DNA of 64,000 nucleotides from Benincasa hispida (lineage: Eukaryota > Streptophyta > Magnoliopsida > Cucurbitales > Cucurbitaceae). The position numbers and the translations under genes were made by a program. The notes beneath the pieces were generated by a model. That model was not told where the DNA came from. It made no database searches and worked only from the letters and a program-made list of their open reading frames with translations. Below are positions 23,027-36,138 of this stretch, in pieces (the stretch's first letter is position 1; each line of letters starts with the position of its first letter). Location of the stretch: contig NC_052359.1 in assembly GCF_009727055.1 (NCBI RefSeq), forward strand, positions 63,063,792 to 63,127,791. Reading direction: 5' to 3'.

Positions 23027-24676
23027 TCAGATAAACAAGTGTTTGAACTCTCCATTAGCAAGCTGACATAGTTGATTGAAGGTAGATGTATCTGGAAACA
23101 GGGTTAAAGAAAGAATTCAGAATGCTAGTTGTTTTGATAATAGTTTATAGAAGTTCAATAACACATCCAATCTCAAAGAATGATGGAAGTATAATCCAAA
23201 GAGGATTATTCTATAAGCAACTTATGCTTAAATAATTGGCATATCTCATTTTCAGGCTCCTCATCAAAGGAGAAGAATATTTAAAACATTATGGGTAACA
23301 AACTCTGAAGAATACATGGGCTAACTTGGGTGGATTGATGAGATAATGATAGAACCCGAATTATATATTCCCTGTTTCGGCAAAATATCGAGGGAGTTCG
23401 AGATCTCCCCCTTCTTATGCTCAAAAGAACTAAACAAATATGTCAAAAGATAATAAAATACTCCCTACCTCAGCCTACTTAACGCCCCTTTCCCAGCTAA
23501 CAGAATTTTCTTAAGAGCCCACAAAATCAAACGCACTCACACCCACATATAACCCGTTTTTTCACTCCTCACCAATTACATCATTTGGTATATTCTTTCT
23601 CTTATTTCTACATGTATAGACCTTGGTGACTGGGGTTCGATCAGATAATTGTATGGTTGAACCAAATTTTGGGTCCAAACTAGAATCTACTCCACTTTAT
23701 AAAAAGTTTTTTGACCTTTTGTTTGTGCCGTCATCAACGAAAATTGTTGAAATGACCTTATTGTACATTTATATTAGGCTCGACTCTCAGTCTCGCTAGT
23801 ATTCTTATTTTCAATTCTTACTCTTGACTCTCGCTACTCTTGTTATTCACTTCCTTTTAATTAGAAAAGAAAAAAAAGAAAAGAAAAGTAAAGAAAAGAA
23901 AGAGAGAGAGAGAGAGTACAAGAGCAAGAGAAAATTGAGAGTGAGGAGAGTGAAGGGAGTGAGAAAACCTAAAACCTAAGGAACAAAAGGAGCGAGAGAG
24001 AGATCCAACTCCCGTGCACAATGTTCCATTTTGATAATTTCACATTCATATGACGTAAGCAAAAGGTTTTTTTTGCTTAAAAAACGCGTGAATTTAGTTT
24101 CAACTAAATACAAAATTAATGTCAAATACCTAATGTCCAATTCCCAGCTTATAATTCACTATTGAGATAAAACTGCAAAGGCAAAATCCGGATTCCAAAC
24201 TTATGATCTAGACAAGTTATGCTAAAAAATTGCAAATGCCAGATTTAGCTAAGCTCTTTAAGAAAATATCTATTCAAGACTCAACATTGCTTTCGCCAAA
24301 ATCAATGATCAGCTGAAAACACAATTAGTGATCCTCTTTGGCTAATTAAAACATAAATATTGGCACTATACAGCTCCAAATGTCATTTTAGCATAGGGAT
24401 AACCAAAGAAGAGAGCATACCAAATGAATCACCAAAATTGGTCCACACATCAGCTCGTATGGACTTGTCAGTATCAGCAATTCCAATCACCTCAACAAAC
24501 TTCGAAAGAGGAAAGGGTGGGGAACCTTTGACAGTAATCTGGTTGTCATCTGTTGATTTACCGAATATGACTCCGTTGCCTTCAGACAGTACCTGAATCA
24601 CGGCCCGAACTCTTCTTCCAACATACAGTCGTAAAAGCTCAGCATTGACAAAAACTGAAGGGTTTGATGTATCCAT
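23027..24676 (-). CDS. RPA3: Replication protein A 14 kDa subunit (RPA3), two coding exons
   Basis: RPA3 is the small OB-fold subunit of the trimeric single-strand DNA-binding complex used in nuclear replication, repair and recombination. Exon 1 is 24421-24676 and starts MDTSNPSVFVNAELLRLYVG, followed by RRVRAVIQVL, STDDNQITVKGSPPFPL and IRADVWTNFGDSF. It ends at a GT donor (24419-24420). The intron runs 24420-23092. Exon 2 is 23027-23091, after a CAG acceptor, and reads TFNQLCQLANGEFKHLFI before TGA. The join restores codon phase (G|AT gives Asp) and yields 106 residues, normal for plant RPA3. The ATG comes directly after a second acceptor (CTGTAG), which implies a 5'-UTR intron. No disabling mutation is seen. 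The intron contains a (GA)n microsatellite at 23899-23918. Confidence 0.93.
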
Positions 24677-25600
24677 CTACAGTAAACACCAAGAACAAGA
24701 AGAACATATTTCAGAAAGTACAGACATCTAGTAAAAAGAAAACTAACTTGTTCCACCATGTTAGCAATGCTAGAAACTGTTTGCCTGTTTGGCATGAACA
24801 CCAAATCAATAAAAATTTCGTGGTGGCGTCTATATAACTAGCAGACAGCATTTCACAAGTACTTTTCTTCCTCATTACAAAAATCCAACGTGGGGAGATC
24901 CAAGCAATTACTTCTGGCATTTGTACTCAAAACCATTTGCTACATACCAAAAATGTTTATCAGATATTAGATCAGGAAATTTTGACAACGAGTGTTCATG
25001 CCACTTTGTATTGACTCAACTATTCTAACGAGACAACCATGTGACCACTCGAAGGATTTTAAATCCTAGGTAGGTGGCTCCATTCCCTCTAAGCTCTAGA
25101 CTAGGGCAACCCATGTGTTTGAAAGAAAAATAATTATAACAATAAGAATATGCATAATGATCACTGTGGTTTAGCTCTTATTTTAGCTTCGCTAATGTTA
25201 AAAAATTATCCACTTACTACTATGTTCTAACTTCTAATTCTCTACTTTCTTAAAAGGACCAAAGCAGGAACCCAGGCCATAATCAGAAAATCGAATTCGA
25301 TCAAATCTAGACGTAATTTGACGCCAAACAATCATATCTATATTCCATTGGTTACAGACAGGACGAGACAACGAAAGAGTGGGAAGAATTTCATCGTGAA
25401 CTTCAATCTAAGGAACTGAATCAAACAAGGGGAAGAAAATTGCAAAACATGAACGGAGAATCTAGAGAGAACTGAAGAACTACACTACCTGATTGAGCGA
25501 TCGGAGAGTTCACCGGAAATGGCAATCGAATCGATCGAACAACGAGAGACAGAGGAAAAAGAGCGCGCAGGTTTTTTAAAATCGGCAAAATTGAAGTTTT
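24677..25600 (-). other. RPA3 5'-UTR intron and leader exon
   Basis: The acceptor ends at 24677, directly before the start codon. A good AG|GTAG donor lies at 25489/25488 on the minus strand (CAATCAG then GTAGTG). This gives an intron of about 812 bases and a leader exon of 25489 to about 25600. It is read from splice motifs only. Confidence 0.6.
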
Positions 25601-25634
25601 GACTTGATACGAAATGAGAAGAAAGGGATTTATA
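25575..25634 (-). promoter_or_regulatory. RPA3 core promoter: TATA box and near-E2F site
   Basis: The minus strand has CTATAAATC with its TATAAAT at 25628-25634. That places transcription start near 25600. TTTTGCCGA (about 25582-25590, minus) is one base off the E2F consensus TTTSSCGC. E2F control of RPA genes is known in plants in general, but this site is only a near match. Confidence 0.45.
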
Positions 25635-25659
25635 GAGATCATCTTCTTCATCCGACGGT

Positions 25660-26329
25660 CAATGCGGGCTCACAATAGCAATCAACGAACAGTATCATTT
25701 TCAGATTTTCATATACGTTTTTTCTTTAAATTTCTTTTATATTATAAATTATGAATATTGGATAAATTATTTAATCGTCAATTTCGTACCTTTTCCAGAC
25801 TTTACTTTAACTATACCCAAAATGATCCCAAGGAAAAAGGAAAAATAAAAACTAAGCAAAAAAAAAGATTTTTTTTTTAAAGTTAAAAAGTATGTTGTGA
25901 ATTAGTAAAAATTGATAAACATTTATGTAAGTCTAGTTTTTAGGGGAATTATCAAATATAGAAGAACTAGGATAAATAATTCTAGCAAATAGCAAAATTT
26001 ATAAAAAGCCCGAAACGAAATATATGTTTAAGCACAGACAAGGTAAAATGTCAATAAAGCCCACACAAAAACGAAGCCCTAAACACGCTACCCACGATTA
26101 ATGAAACCAAAATCGGCTCGACCCGCGATTAATCGTCTGACCCATGTGTCTTCAATGAAACTGCTAACGTTCTTCTCATACGATTTCTACTCCTTTTCCT
26201 TCTGCTTCTTCTCATTCTTCTCCTTCTTTTCCTTTCAATATCAATCCTCCTTTCATTTCAACATTCATCACCACCGACCCACTTGATTCTACTTGTTTAT
26301 TCCTTTCTAATAGACAATGATAGACTACT
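25660..26329. other. Upstream region of RPA3, no gene recognised
   Basis: AT-rich spacer. A short frame at 26101-26286 becomes low-complexity (Phe/Ser from a CTTCT run) and looks like chance. The copia LTR starts at about 26330. Confidence 0.4.
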
Positions 26330-28000
26330 TATTAGGATGTATGCTCTAAAACCTCGTTGTTATATGTTATTTGAAATAATAGTTGATTATTTTATATATG
26401 CAATTATCCATTAAAGAAAGATCCAAGGTTATTTTATGTAACTTAAACATGTATGTGGTCGACATATAAAGGTGAATCATGTTTAAATAATAACCTAAAT
26501 GGTTTATAGTATATGGATAAGGTTGGTTGCCTTATCCTGGTGACAATACAAATACAATCCACTTTGTAATTGTATTGTTACAAAAGTTATAAAGTATTAC
26601 AAATAATTTGATCCTAATCGTTCATGTGGAAACATGCGAGTAGGGTATCCTATATAAAAAGTTTGTATAAGACTAGACTGCGAAATGATTAATCTCTTTT
26701 ATAACACGGTTGATGGAAGAGATTAACATTTCATAAGATGGCCATCGATGATTCGACCTTAATCTTAAGTGAGTTGTGGGTGAGAGTGGCCAAATTCTTT
26801 GACTCAATAAGCATACTCTTTTGGGGATTTGTCCGAGTACGGAGCTGGGAACATAGCTACACAAGATGGAATTCGCTCCTTCCCGTCTTTATGGTAAGTA
26901 GATGAATTTCTCCCTTAAGTGCTGACTCCAAGTCATGAATAATGGGTCCCTCCCTCTTACTGGCCCAAGAGTGTTTTGTTTATGGTATGACCATAAACAG
27001 GTTGTTTATTAGAGGATCAGTGAGACTTAAGAAGTTAGATGTAATTATAAAAGTAAAATGGTAATTTGACCTAATTGTAATTACAAGCGATTCGTGAATG
27101 GTCAACTTACTATTGATTGTTATATCCATCGATACAGAAATATATCTACGATGCGCAGAGTGCAGTTGTGGGTCTATAGTGGAGTGCCATGAATGTTGGT
27201 TAATTTAATTAAAGAGTTTAGGAGCTTCTAATCTGTAGATCCACTAGGTCTTCTTGCTAGCAGATAAAACAAGGAATAAATGGGTTTGGAATAATTTGAA
27301 TTGTTCAAATTATTTAAGGGAAACAAAGATATAATTTATATTAATGTAATTAATATAAAGTATAATGTATATTGATATATTATAATATATAGTTAATTAT
27401 AAATATGATTTATAATTAATACTATGAGAGAAATAAATATTTGAATAAGATTCAAATTAATATAATATATATAGATATATTATAAAATAAAGTTAATTTT
27501 GAATGAAATTCAAAATTATACATTATTATATAAGAGTAATGTATTTGAGTAAGATTCAAATATTAATTGTATAAATGGAATTCATATAATTATTATGTGT
27601 TATAATGAATGAGATTCATATTAAATCTATACATTACGTGGGAGATATATATTTGAATAATATTCAAATATTAAATTAATATGAATAAGATTTATAGTAA
27701 AACTATAGGTTAAAACTAATATGGATGAGATTCATATTAAAAACATACATTATATGTGAGAAGATATTATTCGAATATGATTGAAATTAAATTAAATATA
27801 TGATATTTAATTATTAATTAATTAATATTATTATTTAATTATTAGATAAGAATTAAAAAAACCTCCCTTGGAGTTATTCTACGCATAATGAGGGGAATTA
27901 TAGCTCTCTTTCCATAAATCATCTTTCTCAATCGATTTAAAAAATGTTACAGAACAACAATTCTCTCAACATGAAAAGAAACTCTAAAAAATCTCTCTGA
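26330..28000 (+). mobile_element. copia LTR, left portion
   Basis: This aligns in sense with the LTRs at 31662 and 54930: the start (TATTAGGATGTATGCTCTAA, compare TGTTGGGTTTTATGCACTAA), GCCTTATCCTGGTGACA, the GGGTGAGAGTGGCCAAA box, GACGGAATTC-like words and the AACTATAGGTTA repeats. It breaks off at 28000, where a gypsy-type element begins. 31482-31661 may be its continuation. Confidence 0.75.
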
Positions 28001-29485
28001 TGTGGTGATTTTGTGTTGCACGTGTATGTGGTCATGTTATAATATTAACACGACTTGTAAGGCCAAGTATCATCCTCTGGGATCAAATTAACAGTTATTG
28101 TTTAGCTATCTTAGAATTGTGTCAATTTTAGCTAAAGAATCAAAATTGAGTTCGAATTTGTGTTTTTTATAAAGCAATAAAAGTATTTTGGAAATCTGAA
28201 ATAAGAGTGTTGTTCTAGGGTGTTGAATCTGTTAACTACTTCATTAGATCTACTCTAGTCAATTCATAGAATCATGTAAAAACATTATGCCTAAGTTTAG
28301 AAACTTAATTTAAAATTACTTTCTCTAAAAAATAACTTATTCTCATGCAACTTAATTGATAATTAAATTTTTTGAAATCAAATTAAGAAACAAGGTGTTA
28401 GGAATCGTTATCAATAACTTTCACCATAATCTAGCTATTTGAATGAAAAAATAATAATAATTTAATGACATAAATCCCATAAAGCATCCAATCTCTCAAT
28501 TAAACATTCAACCTAATAATCATTGATGACCAAATCGATAAGAAAGAAACACAATATCATTAAAAAGCTATGAGTTTAACAAACATCCATGAAAAGAACT
28601 AAACTTAATATAAATTCATAGCTTGCACAACATATTTTCTTACATCAATTCAAGCATAAGATTTAGAGAAAGAAAATGGAACTGAAGACTAATCCTCTTG
28701 AAGACTCCTTTGATCTCTTGAATCCTCCAAACTCGCCTTGATCCTCACCACGGGAACTCGAACGACCTTCAAAATATCTCTCAATTCTCCAACTTTTCAA
28801 CATAAACTCTCTCATTGGGTCTCAAATTAGGTCAGAATTTTCGTCCCCTCTCCTTTAAAGTATCAAAGAGCATCCAAATATATAGAGGAAGCAAACTTGG
28901 AGCCTAAGATTTTTTCAAAAATGTGGGATTTTTAAGGAAAAGCAGCACTGCGACACTCAAAAATGTGGGTCTCAAATTAGGTAGGGTTTGATGCTTGTTG
29001 TAGCGTAAGGCTATTTTGACCATAGCATATCGACGATGCATTTTAATCGCAACTACTGCCTTCAAGCGTAAAGGGTTGAGCATAGCAATGCTCCCTGCTA
29101 CACTACTTCGGATGTGCGCGGACCTCTTTAGTCAAGCTTCGTGGCATTGCAATGTTAAGCTATGGCGTTGCAAGCTCCAATAAGAGTACCTACTGTTTTT
29201 CTACGTAAAGGAGCAGTGTTGCAATGCTATGCATTACGCTGCCCTGTCCTTTGATTGTTAGAAATTTTCTCTCTTCTCTTCACTCTCTTTGATCGATTGT
29301 TCAATTTTGACTTCTTTAAGACATAATTTGGTCTTTTTGCTCATTTCAAGTATAATTCAATTCTCAATCATAATTCTGAAGGTCACTAGCAAACACGTCA
29401 AATCTTATAAAAAAAAAACCATCCTAAATCTAAGGCAAATAACATACACTTTTTTTATGTGTATTTCACCACCTCAAACTTAAGA

Positions 29486-31169
29486 TTTTGCTAGTCTCGA
29501 GTAAAGATAAAACAAGATAATAGATGTGCTAATGACTCATGCCTTAAAGAATAGCTAGCTAAAGGCTCAAGTAGAAACAATCAAACAAGTCTATCATTAT
29601 GCTCATTCGTGGCCAAATCTCATCATCTTCCATATGTGTGTGTGCAAGTCACGTTTAATATAAAACGCAATGACTGACATTAGGTTTAATTTAGCCTCTC
29701 TAGTTTCCCCCTTACTCTAGCTCAAGCACCAATGATTAAGCATCCAGAAAACTCAATAAGATAATATATCAACTAAAGAGCCTGAAATTCACATTCTCAA
29801 GGACGTCCTAAACTTGCATTCTTTTACCTAGGGGCACTAGCTTTCACACATTCACCGTAGGGAACCGTAACTAGTCAATTCCCAGGTGTCCTTACTGATC
29901 ATAGCAAAGGCAACTCTTTTTACCCATATGCATGCATACACATTACGAGTTAATATTTTTCTCTCTTTTTTCATTTTTTTTCCAAATGAAGTTCTTCTTA
30001 GCTCATTCTTTTTTGCACAATTTTTTTCAACAAGAAAATACAATTTTTTCCTCTTCCATAGTATAACATTACCAACCATCATGAAAAACACTCTCTAACT
30101 GGTGGGGCCTATCGAGGTGACAATCAAATTAACTCAAATTAACTCTTTATTCAGTCAAAGTGATTACGTGCTCAAAATATGGGAGACTCAAAGAGTGACA
30201 TAAATAGATCATACTTCAAGATATTGCTATCCTATTTCCACTATAAGTCATCCAACATGTATATTCAAGTTTCACTATTGACAATCAACATCAAAAGTAC
30301 ACAACAAAGAACTCTCAAAAGCTCAAAAATTAAAATTTTCTCCAAATTTTCAAAAAGAAATTAACATGATATTATCAATAAAATCAAATTAGCATGCACA
30401 ACATGACAAAAAAATACACAAAAGTATGAATGACCTCCCCCTTCCCCCCAAACTTAAAAAATATGCATTGTCCTCAATGCATGTCAAAAATAAAAATACA
30501 AGTCTAGGAGTGTATAAGAGTCTATCGAATAGGTTAGCAGAATGAGTATTTTCTTGTTAGATAATGATCCTGAAGAATATGAAAGCTAATGAGTGACTTC
30601 ATTATTTTTTTAAAATAAAGAATTTTAAAAACTAAAGACAAGGAAACAAAAAGAAAGCAATTAAAAACTTGGATTGCCTCCCAATAAGCGCTTGGTTTAA
30701 CGTTTCTAGCTAGACGGAGCTTATTAATCATGCCAGATCCTATAGTGGTTTTGTCATGTGAATTCTAGAACATTCTATAATAAAAAGTTTTTTTCCATTG
30801 GCATTTACAAAAACAATCATCATTTAGTTTAACACTATCAGTAAATACATGATGCATCTTTTCTTTATCATTCAAATCAACAACTCCTTTGTGAACATAC
30901 TCAATAAAATTCAATGTATCATCTTTAGGAGATCTCACAGGACTAATCACATTTTCTCTAACACATACTCCATCTTAAAATTAGATTTTAAAGGCATACA
31001 ATCATTAGAAGTATTAACAAAAGTAGAGGCATGATTCTTATCACGATGCTTTTCTAATTTTTCACTTCCTAATTTAGCATCACATTCATTATCCACTGTA
31101 TAATCTTTTCCTATCACCTTAGAAGAAGAATCCATATTCAAAGAACATTCACTAGAAGAAGGGAAAGTA
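29486..31169. other. Non-coding interior of the reversed gypsy-type element
   Basis: No coding domain is seen. It contains the GCATTGTCCTCAATGC inverted word near 30465 that commonly follows pol in these elements. Frames around 29852-30364 and 30534-31141 look accidental. Confidence 0.35.
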
Positions 31170-31269
31170 GTAAAATACTTATTGTCTCATGAAGCTCATC
31201 AATTACCTCCATTTCAGATGCTTAAGAGTTTTATATAGATCAAATTTTATCTCTTCATCATTGAATCTA

Positions 31270-31440
31270 AAGGTTAGCTTACCATCTTACACATCAATGA
31301 GAACCCTACTAGTAGCCAAGAATGGTCTTCCAAGCATTATTGGAATGTCGGCATCTTCTTCCATGTCAAGCACCACAAAATCCACCGAAAATATAAACTT
31401 GTCTACTTTAACCAACACATCCTCTACAAGTGATGGTGTT
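31270..31440 (-). pseudogene. gypsy retropepsin (aspartic protease) fragment
   Basis: On the minus strand this reads [20 protein letters not shown], then [20 protein letters not shown] and SRVLIDV. It is the C-terminal half of the retropepsin-like domain of plant gypsy elements, with the conserved ILGRPFL motif. The N-terminal half with the catalytic Asp is gone. Beyond it (31265-31170) the frame continues only briefly into GKLTFRFNDEEI before stops. Confidence 0.8.
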
Positions 31441-31481
31441 CGTGAATTCCATCCCAAGAAGAATGATTTTTTTTCATCTGA

Positions 31482-31661
31482 GTCCTTAACGAGAGTAAGT
31501 GACAATTTTCATTCTCCGTAAGATTAAATTCCCAAAAAGGTAAAGCATGTTTAAACTAATTTATATAGTAGGTTGAAGTTTTTTATATCTATGTTTTATA
31601 CTGTATGTTTTACCAGTGTACTGGTATTTCGATTCTAAATTAATTTCAAGTTAGGTTTTGG
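31482..31661 (+). mobile_element. Possible continuation of the copia LTR begun at 26330
   Basis: After the TCTGA duplication at 31477-31481 the text (GTGACAATTTTCATTCTCCG, then CCAAAAAGGTAAAGCATG) loosely follows the copia LTR part at 57997-58115. The match is weak, and the second copia LTR starts directly after it at 31662. Confidence 0.35.
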
Positions 31662-33890
31662 TGTTGGGTTTTATGCACTAAAACTCATAGATAGTGAATG
31701 TAATTAAATGACCATTATTAATAAATAGTTATTAATGTTTTTTTTTTTATCAATAAACGGTAATGATATTTTATTTAAATTTGTCTTATTAACCCTAATA
31801 TCCAATAAACTAACATCCTAGACTGTCTTATAAGTCTTGAACTGTATGTAGAGACATATAGGGATCAATGCTCAAGATACAGCTTGAAGGGTCTATAGTA
31901 TAGGGATAAGGTTAAGTACCTTATCCTGTTAATACTATGGATACAACCCACTTTGTATTTTATAAAAAAGAAGTGATCCAACGCGTTCGTGTAGGAGACA
32001 CGCAAGTGGAGGTATCATGTGCAATGAGTTTGCACAAGATTGAATGGTGAAATAGTAACTACTAGATGTAACTTCATTGACTAGTTAGGTTTCTATTTCA
32101 ATAGGATGACCTAGGCAACTTAGTCTTACTCCTGAGTATATTATAAACTTCTATTCACAAGGGATTGTCCTTTGATTTGTATGGGTGAGAGTGGTCAGTA
32201 CGTCGACTCAATATGCCTACCATTTTGGGGATAGGACCGAGTGGGTAGTTAGGAACATAATCATACAAGATGGATTTCACTCCTTCCTGACTTCAGAATA
32301 AGTAGATGAGTGTTCCCTTAAGTGATGTCTCTGGAACTTGAACAAAGGGCCCTACCCTCTCATTGGCACGAGAGGGATTTCTGTTTAATGGTTGGACCAT
32401 AAACAGGTTGTTCGTTAGAAGAGCACTAATACTTAAGGATGTAGAGGTAGCCCAGAAGTAAAATGGTAATTTTACCAAGTTGGTGTTACGAACACTCGTG
32501 AAGGACTAACTTGCTGTTACTGGTATGTATCCGTGGACACTGAAATATATCTGTAGTGAGAAGAGTGTAGTTGTGAGTCTTTAGTGGAGTGTATCACAGT
32601 TAACGAATATTGATTAATTTGGTTAATGAGTTTAGCCAATTAATCTCACATCATTGGAACTTTTGATCTGCATGTCTATTAGGTCTCATTCCTAGCTTGT
32701 AAAGGGTATTGAGGTAATTTGCCATTAAATTGAATTTGAAATGTTCAAATTCAGAATTGAAAATTTTTTAATGTATGTTGATACATTTTAATATAAAGTT
32801 TAATTTTAGACTATTATTAATTTTGTATATGATTCAAAATTAATAAATGAGAGAATGAAATATTTAAAAGGGGTTCAAGTATAAATTTAATATCAATAAG
32901 ATTCATATTGAAAATTATAGGTTAAAAATAATGTGCATTGGATGTGCATTAAAATTATAGGTTAAATTAGAGAAATATTTTTTAATATGATTCAAATGGA
33001 AAATTAAATTAAATATGTGATCTTTAATTAGATGATTAATTAATTGAAGAATTAATTAATTATTTAATTTAATTTAATTTAATTGATTAAATCAAAACTA
33101 TAGGTTAAAATGGGTTGTTTTCAAATATAGAAAAATAAACCAAAATATTTATAAAATATAACAAAATTTTAGAACTATCAATGATAGACGTTAATAGATA
33201 TTAATAGACTTCTATCAGTGTCTATCAGTTGCATTGATAGATACAGATAGAAGTCTATCAGTGTCTATCAGCATCTATCATTGATAGTTCTAAAATTTTG
33301 CTATATCTTGTAAATATTTTCAACAGTTTTATTATTTTAAATAATTTCTCTAAAATTAATGTACATTAGATGCACATTAAAACTATAGGTTAAAATGATC
33401 ATTTAATTATGATTTAAATGATCATTTAATTAACATGATTTAATTAATTTAATTTAAATAAATTAATTCCCCATTTTAGGGAAGTTATGAGAAAACGTGG
33501 GCTCTCTGTGTGTGTTTTCTTCTTCCTAAGATAAGAAAGAAAAATCGTCATATGATATTCCCAAATCCTAAAAGAGAATACCACAAATCTCCATAGCCTT
33601 AATTCATGTGAGAATAGGCAGGTTTCCAAGTAGTGGTGCCCAATTCCATTCCAACAGAGAAAATCTACAGAATTGTCAAAAGGTTTGCAAGGTATGGTTT
33701 CTTCCCTTGTATAATTAATCTTTTTGGGAATTGCATGCTTAATCGATATTATTTTTTATTCTAATGCAAAATTGTTTTGGTTTTAAATACCAATTTTTTA
33801 AAAAATGAAATGGTTTTGGCTTCTGTTGTACCTTAGCGTTTTCATCCCTTCACTTGGTTCTTCCATTGCATTAAGGCTTTTATCCCTACA
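31662..33890 (+). mobile_element. 5' LTR of a second copia element
   Basis: It starts TGTTGGGTTTTATGCACTAA. Over its length it resembles the LTRs at 26330 and 54930 (TATGGGTGAGAGTGGTCAG at 32179, AAACAGGTTGTTCGTTAGA at 32402, AACTATAGGTTA repeats at 32900-33115 and 33380). It ends just before a decayed methionine-tRNA primer site. A fold-back MITE is inserted at about 33115-33355. Confidence 0.8.
33115..33355. mobile_element. Fold-back MITE within the copia LTR
   Basis: Two arms of about 110 bases are inverted. The left arm has ACAAAATTTTAGAACTATCA at 33159-33178 and AATGATAGAC after it. The right arm has the complement, ending TAGTTCTAAAATTTTGCTAT near 33305. The centre repeats TCTATCAGTGTCTATCA. 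The LTR sequence GGTTAAAATTAATG seems to be split here, with TAAAAT on both sides. The long arms and a probable 9-10 bp duplication suggest a Mutator-type MITE. Exact ends are uncertain. Confidence 0.6.
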
Positions 33891-33892
33891 AT

Positions 33893-33904
33893 TAGTAGCC
33901 GAGC
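33893..33904 (+). other. Decayed primer-binding site (initiator Met-tRNA type)
   Basis: TAGTAGCCGAGC, compared with the intact TGGTATCAGAGC at 58266. It lies directly after the LTR end with the same AAT spacer context. Confidence 0.55.
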
Positions 33905-36138
33905 ATCTCATTTAATTAATTTAGAAATTTCAAAATTTGCACTGTTTGGTGGGTTAAATAGCATTATGGAATGTTGTTTGCGAATGAATGTTTACGGTAT
34001 AATTTGGCCTTAGATTTACTTGTTTTGATTTGATCAATCTGTAAAGGCCCCTACATTTCTTTGGGTGTTTTATAATGTAAATCAAGTCTTTTTATAAGTT
34101 CGTGTCTAGAATCAAGGTTGTTGATGATGAAGATCAAGATCATTTTTGGCCGAAAACGAAAGAATAGCCGCAAGTCTGCTCAAATCTACTTCCAGACATC
34201 ACCGATTTCATGAGGGTTTGCAAATTGCATGGTTCAGGTTGGTTCATGGTCCGGTTCGGGTGGTTCAAGCTGGTGGGGTCCGGTTTTGTGTTGGGTTGGC
34301 TTGGTTCGCAATTTTGGGGTCCGGTTCGAAGCTGTTTGGATCAGTTCAAGTTGATCTAGTTTGGTTCTGGAGTGGCGGGATTTTTTTTATACATTTTGCA
34401 AAATTGATGTAATTTATTGTTTTATTTTATCCTAGGGACCAAAATTCCCGGCCTATTTTCTATTTAAATGCTTTGTGCATGTCATTTAGATAAATCACAC
34501 CATAGGTTAAGCGTGATCATGCATTTTAATATATTGTAAGAGTTATAATGTATGTTATTAATGCCTGATATATAATTTCATGAGTTATTTAATATATTTT
34601 GTTTTGTTAAATATATGAAATTACAAAAGCATGTTGCATGAAATTACTTAGGTAAATATAAAGAGTTATATTTATTAATGTTTTGTGTAGTTATATTTAT
34701 TAATGTTTTGTGTATGCTTGTTAGATTTTCATGAATTGATTGATATAAGTGTCATATTAATAAAGTTGAAAATTAATTTGCATTTAGCATGACACATCCA
34801 TAGAATAATATAATTATTATATTAACGTCATGAAATGCATGTAATATGGTTTTCTAATTAATTAGAATTTGATTGTTAATTAATTAAACCATAGAAAGCA
34901 TGATTATAGGGTTAATTATTAAATTTTATACTAGTTATGAAATTAATGATTAGTAATCGTCAACCTATAATAAAAAGTTCCGTGCAAACATAGGATCTTA
35001 GGGAATTGAAATTAATTTTAACATGTCTAAAATTAATTTAAACTTAAGATCACATTAATTCTAATAAGATTATAATTAAGTCTTGCTTAGTTTTTAAATA
35101 GATTTAAATCATGACTAAGTACGATAAATAGGACTTAAGGTTGTAAAGGAACTCTATCAATGAAATTCTATCTAGGTTGAAGGTACTTAAGATGACGATT
35201 TATGGAACACCTCTTACCTGGAAACTCACCCAGAACTTGAGTTGAATTAACCTTATCTTGTTAGCATACAATGCCACTAGGTTAATTAAAAGATTTAATT
35301 CACCTAGAACATTAGAGTAAATACTTTATTATAAGAGTTATAATAGGCATAGATTTTGATAGATTCATTAGCTGGAATTTTAACTAAGTATAATAAAACC
35401 GTAAAACGATAGAACACTTTAGTGGGAGAAAAATGGTATATGTGATATATCAATTTTTAGCTCTTGTGTCCCCAAGAGTTCACACGTGAGATCCATGCTC
35501 GGCTTCATGTCGCCCTGGGTGCAACCTCCCTTCGGAAAGTGTTTCCATGGGTCAATAACAAAGTGAATAGGGAAAGTGTTCATAGTAAATGGGAGAAGGA
35601 CGCGTGTCAACATACTCTACAGTCTCCTTCATTAGGTTGCACCACGAGATTCCTATGATCCGCCTGCATGTCGTCCTAGAGCGACCACCTATTCGGAGGA
35701 CCTGATCATAGGATTCGAAACAATGCAAACTCTAGTAATGGATAAAGTTTCTTAAGTTAATCTTCAACAGTTGTCTTTCCTTATGGTAGCTTGTTGAAGC
35801 GTGTCTTTGGGATCCGAAAATGGTAGGATCACACATAAAAGATGAATTAAGCTAGTTAATGAATCCTTGGCTAAAAAACGGTAGCTAAGAACTATAGGAA
35901 TAAGAGTTATTCTGGTATTAGTAATTAGCTAAAAATATCTCAATTTAGGGAAGGGTTAGCTAACACCCTTCGGTGGTTATTGCTCTAAACCTCAGAAGTA
36001 TCGTTACAAAAACTAAATCAATAGTTTAATTAGGGTCCTTTGATTGTTTGTTTTTGCTGAATTGATTGTATGCTTGTACTTTGTGTAATGGGTTAAGGCA
36101 AAGATAACTAATGCGGTCAATTGTTTGTTATTCTTTTC
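33905..36138 (+). mobile_element. Long untranslated leader of the second copia element
   Basis: About 2.2 kb between primer site and gag, alignable with 58278-60567. It includes a GGTTCRNGTGGTTC-rich segment (34230-34330; compare 58735-58820), AT-rich blocks with CATGCA words, the CTTACCTGGAAACTC box (35215), AGTGGGAGAAAAATGG (35422; compare 59877) and two copies of a CATGCTCGGCTTCATGTCGC-like repeat at about 35495 and 35660. An 88-residue frame at 34146-34412 is not conserved and looks accidental. Confidence 0.65.

Larger units (their letters stand above)
28001..31476 (-). mobile_element. gypsy-type element, reversed, incomplete
   Basis: On the minus strand there is a protease fragment (about 31440-31270) and then non-coding sequence. 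Next come two G-rich tracts typical of the region before a 3' LTR: AAGTTTGGGG near 30447 (after GCATTGAGGACAATGC) and AAGTTTGAGGTGG near 29469-29485. The latter would be the PPT, giving an LTR of 28001-29468 with TG/CA ends. TCTGA flanks the whole block (27996-28000 and 31477-31481), consistent with a 5-bp target duplication. Reverse transcriptase, integrase and a recognisable 5' LTR are missing. Confidence 0.55.

Noticed and set aside
26101..26286. A possible small exon starting MKPKSARPAINRLTHVSS.
   Set aside because: It turns into a low-complexity CTTCT-derived run and has no supporting splice or domain evidence.
34146..34412. An 88-residue frame before copia gag.
   Set aside because: It lies in the leader, and the matching leader at 58685-58830 has no corresponding frame.
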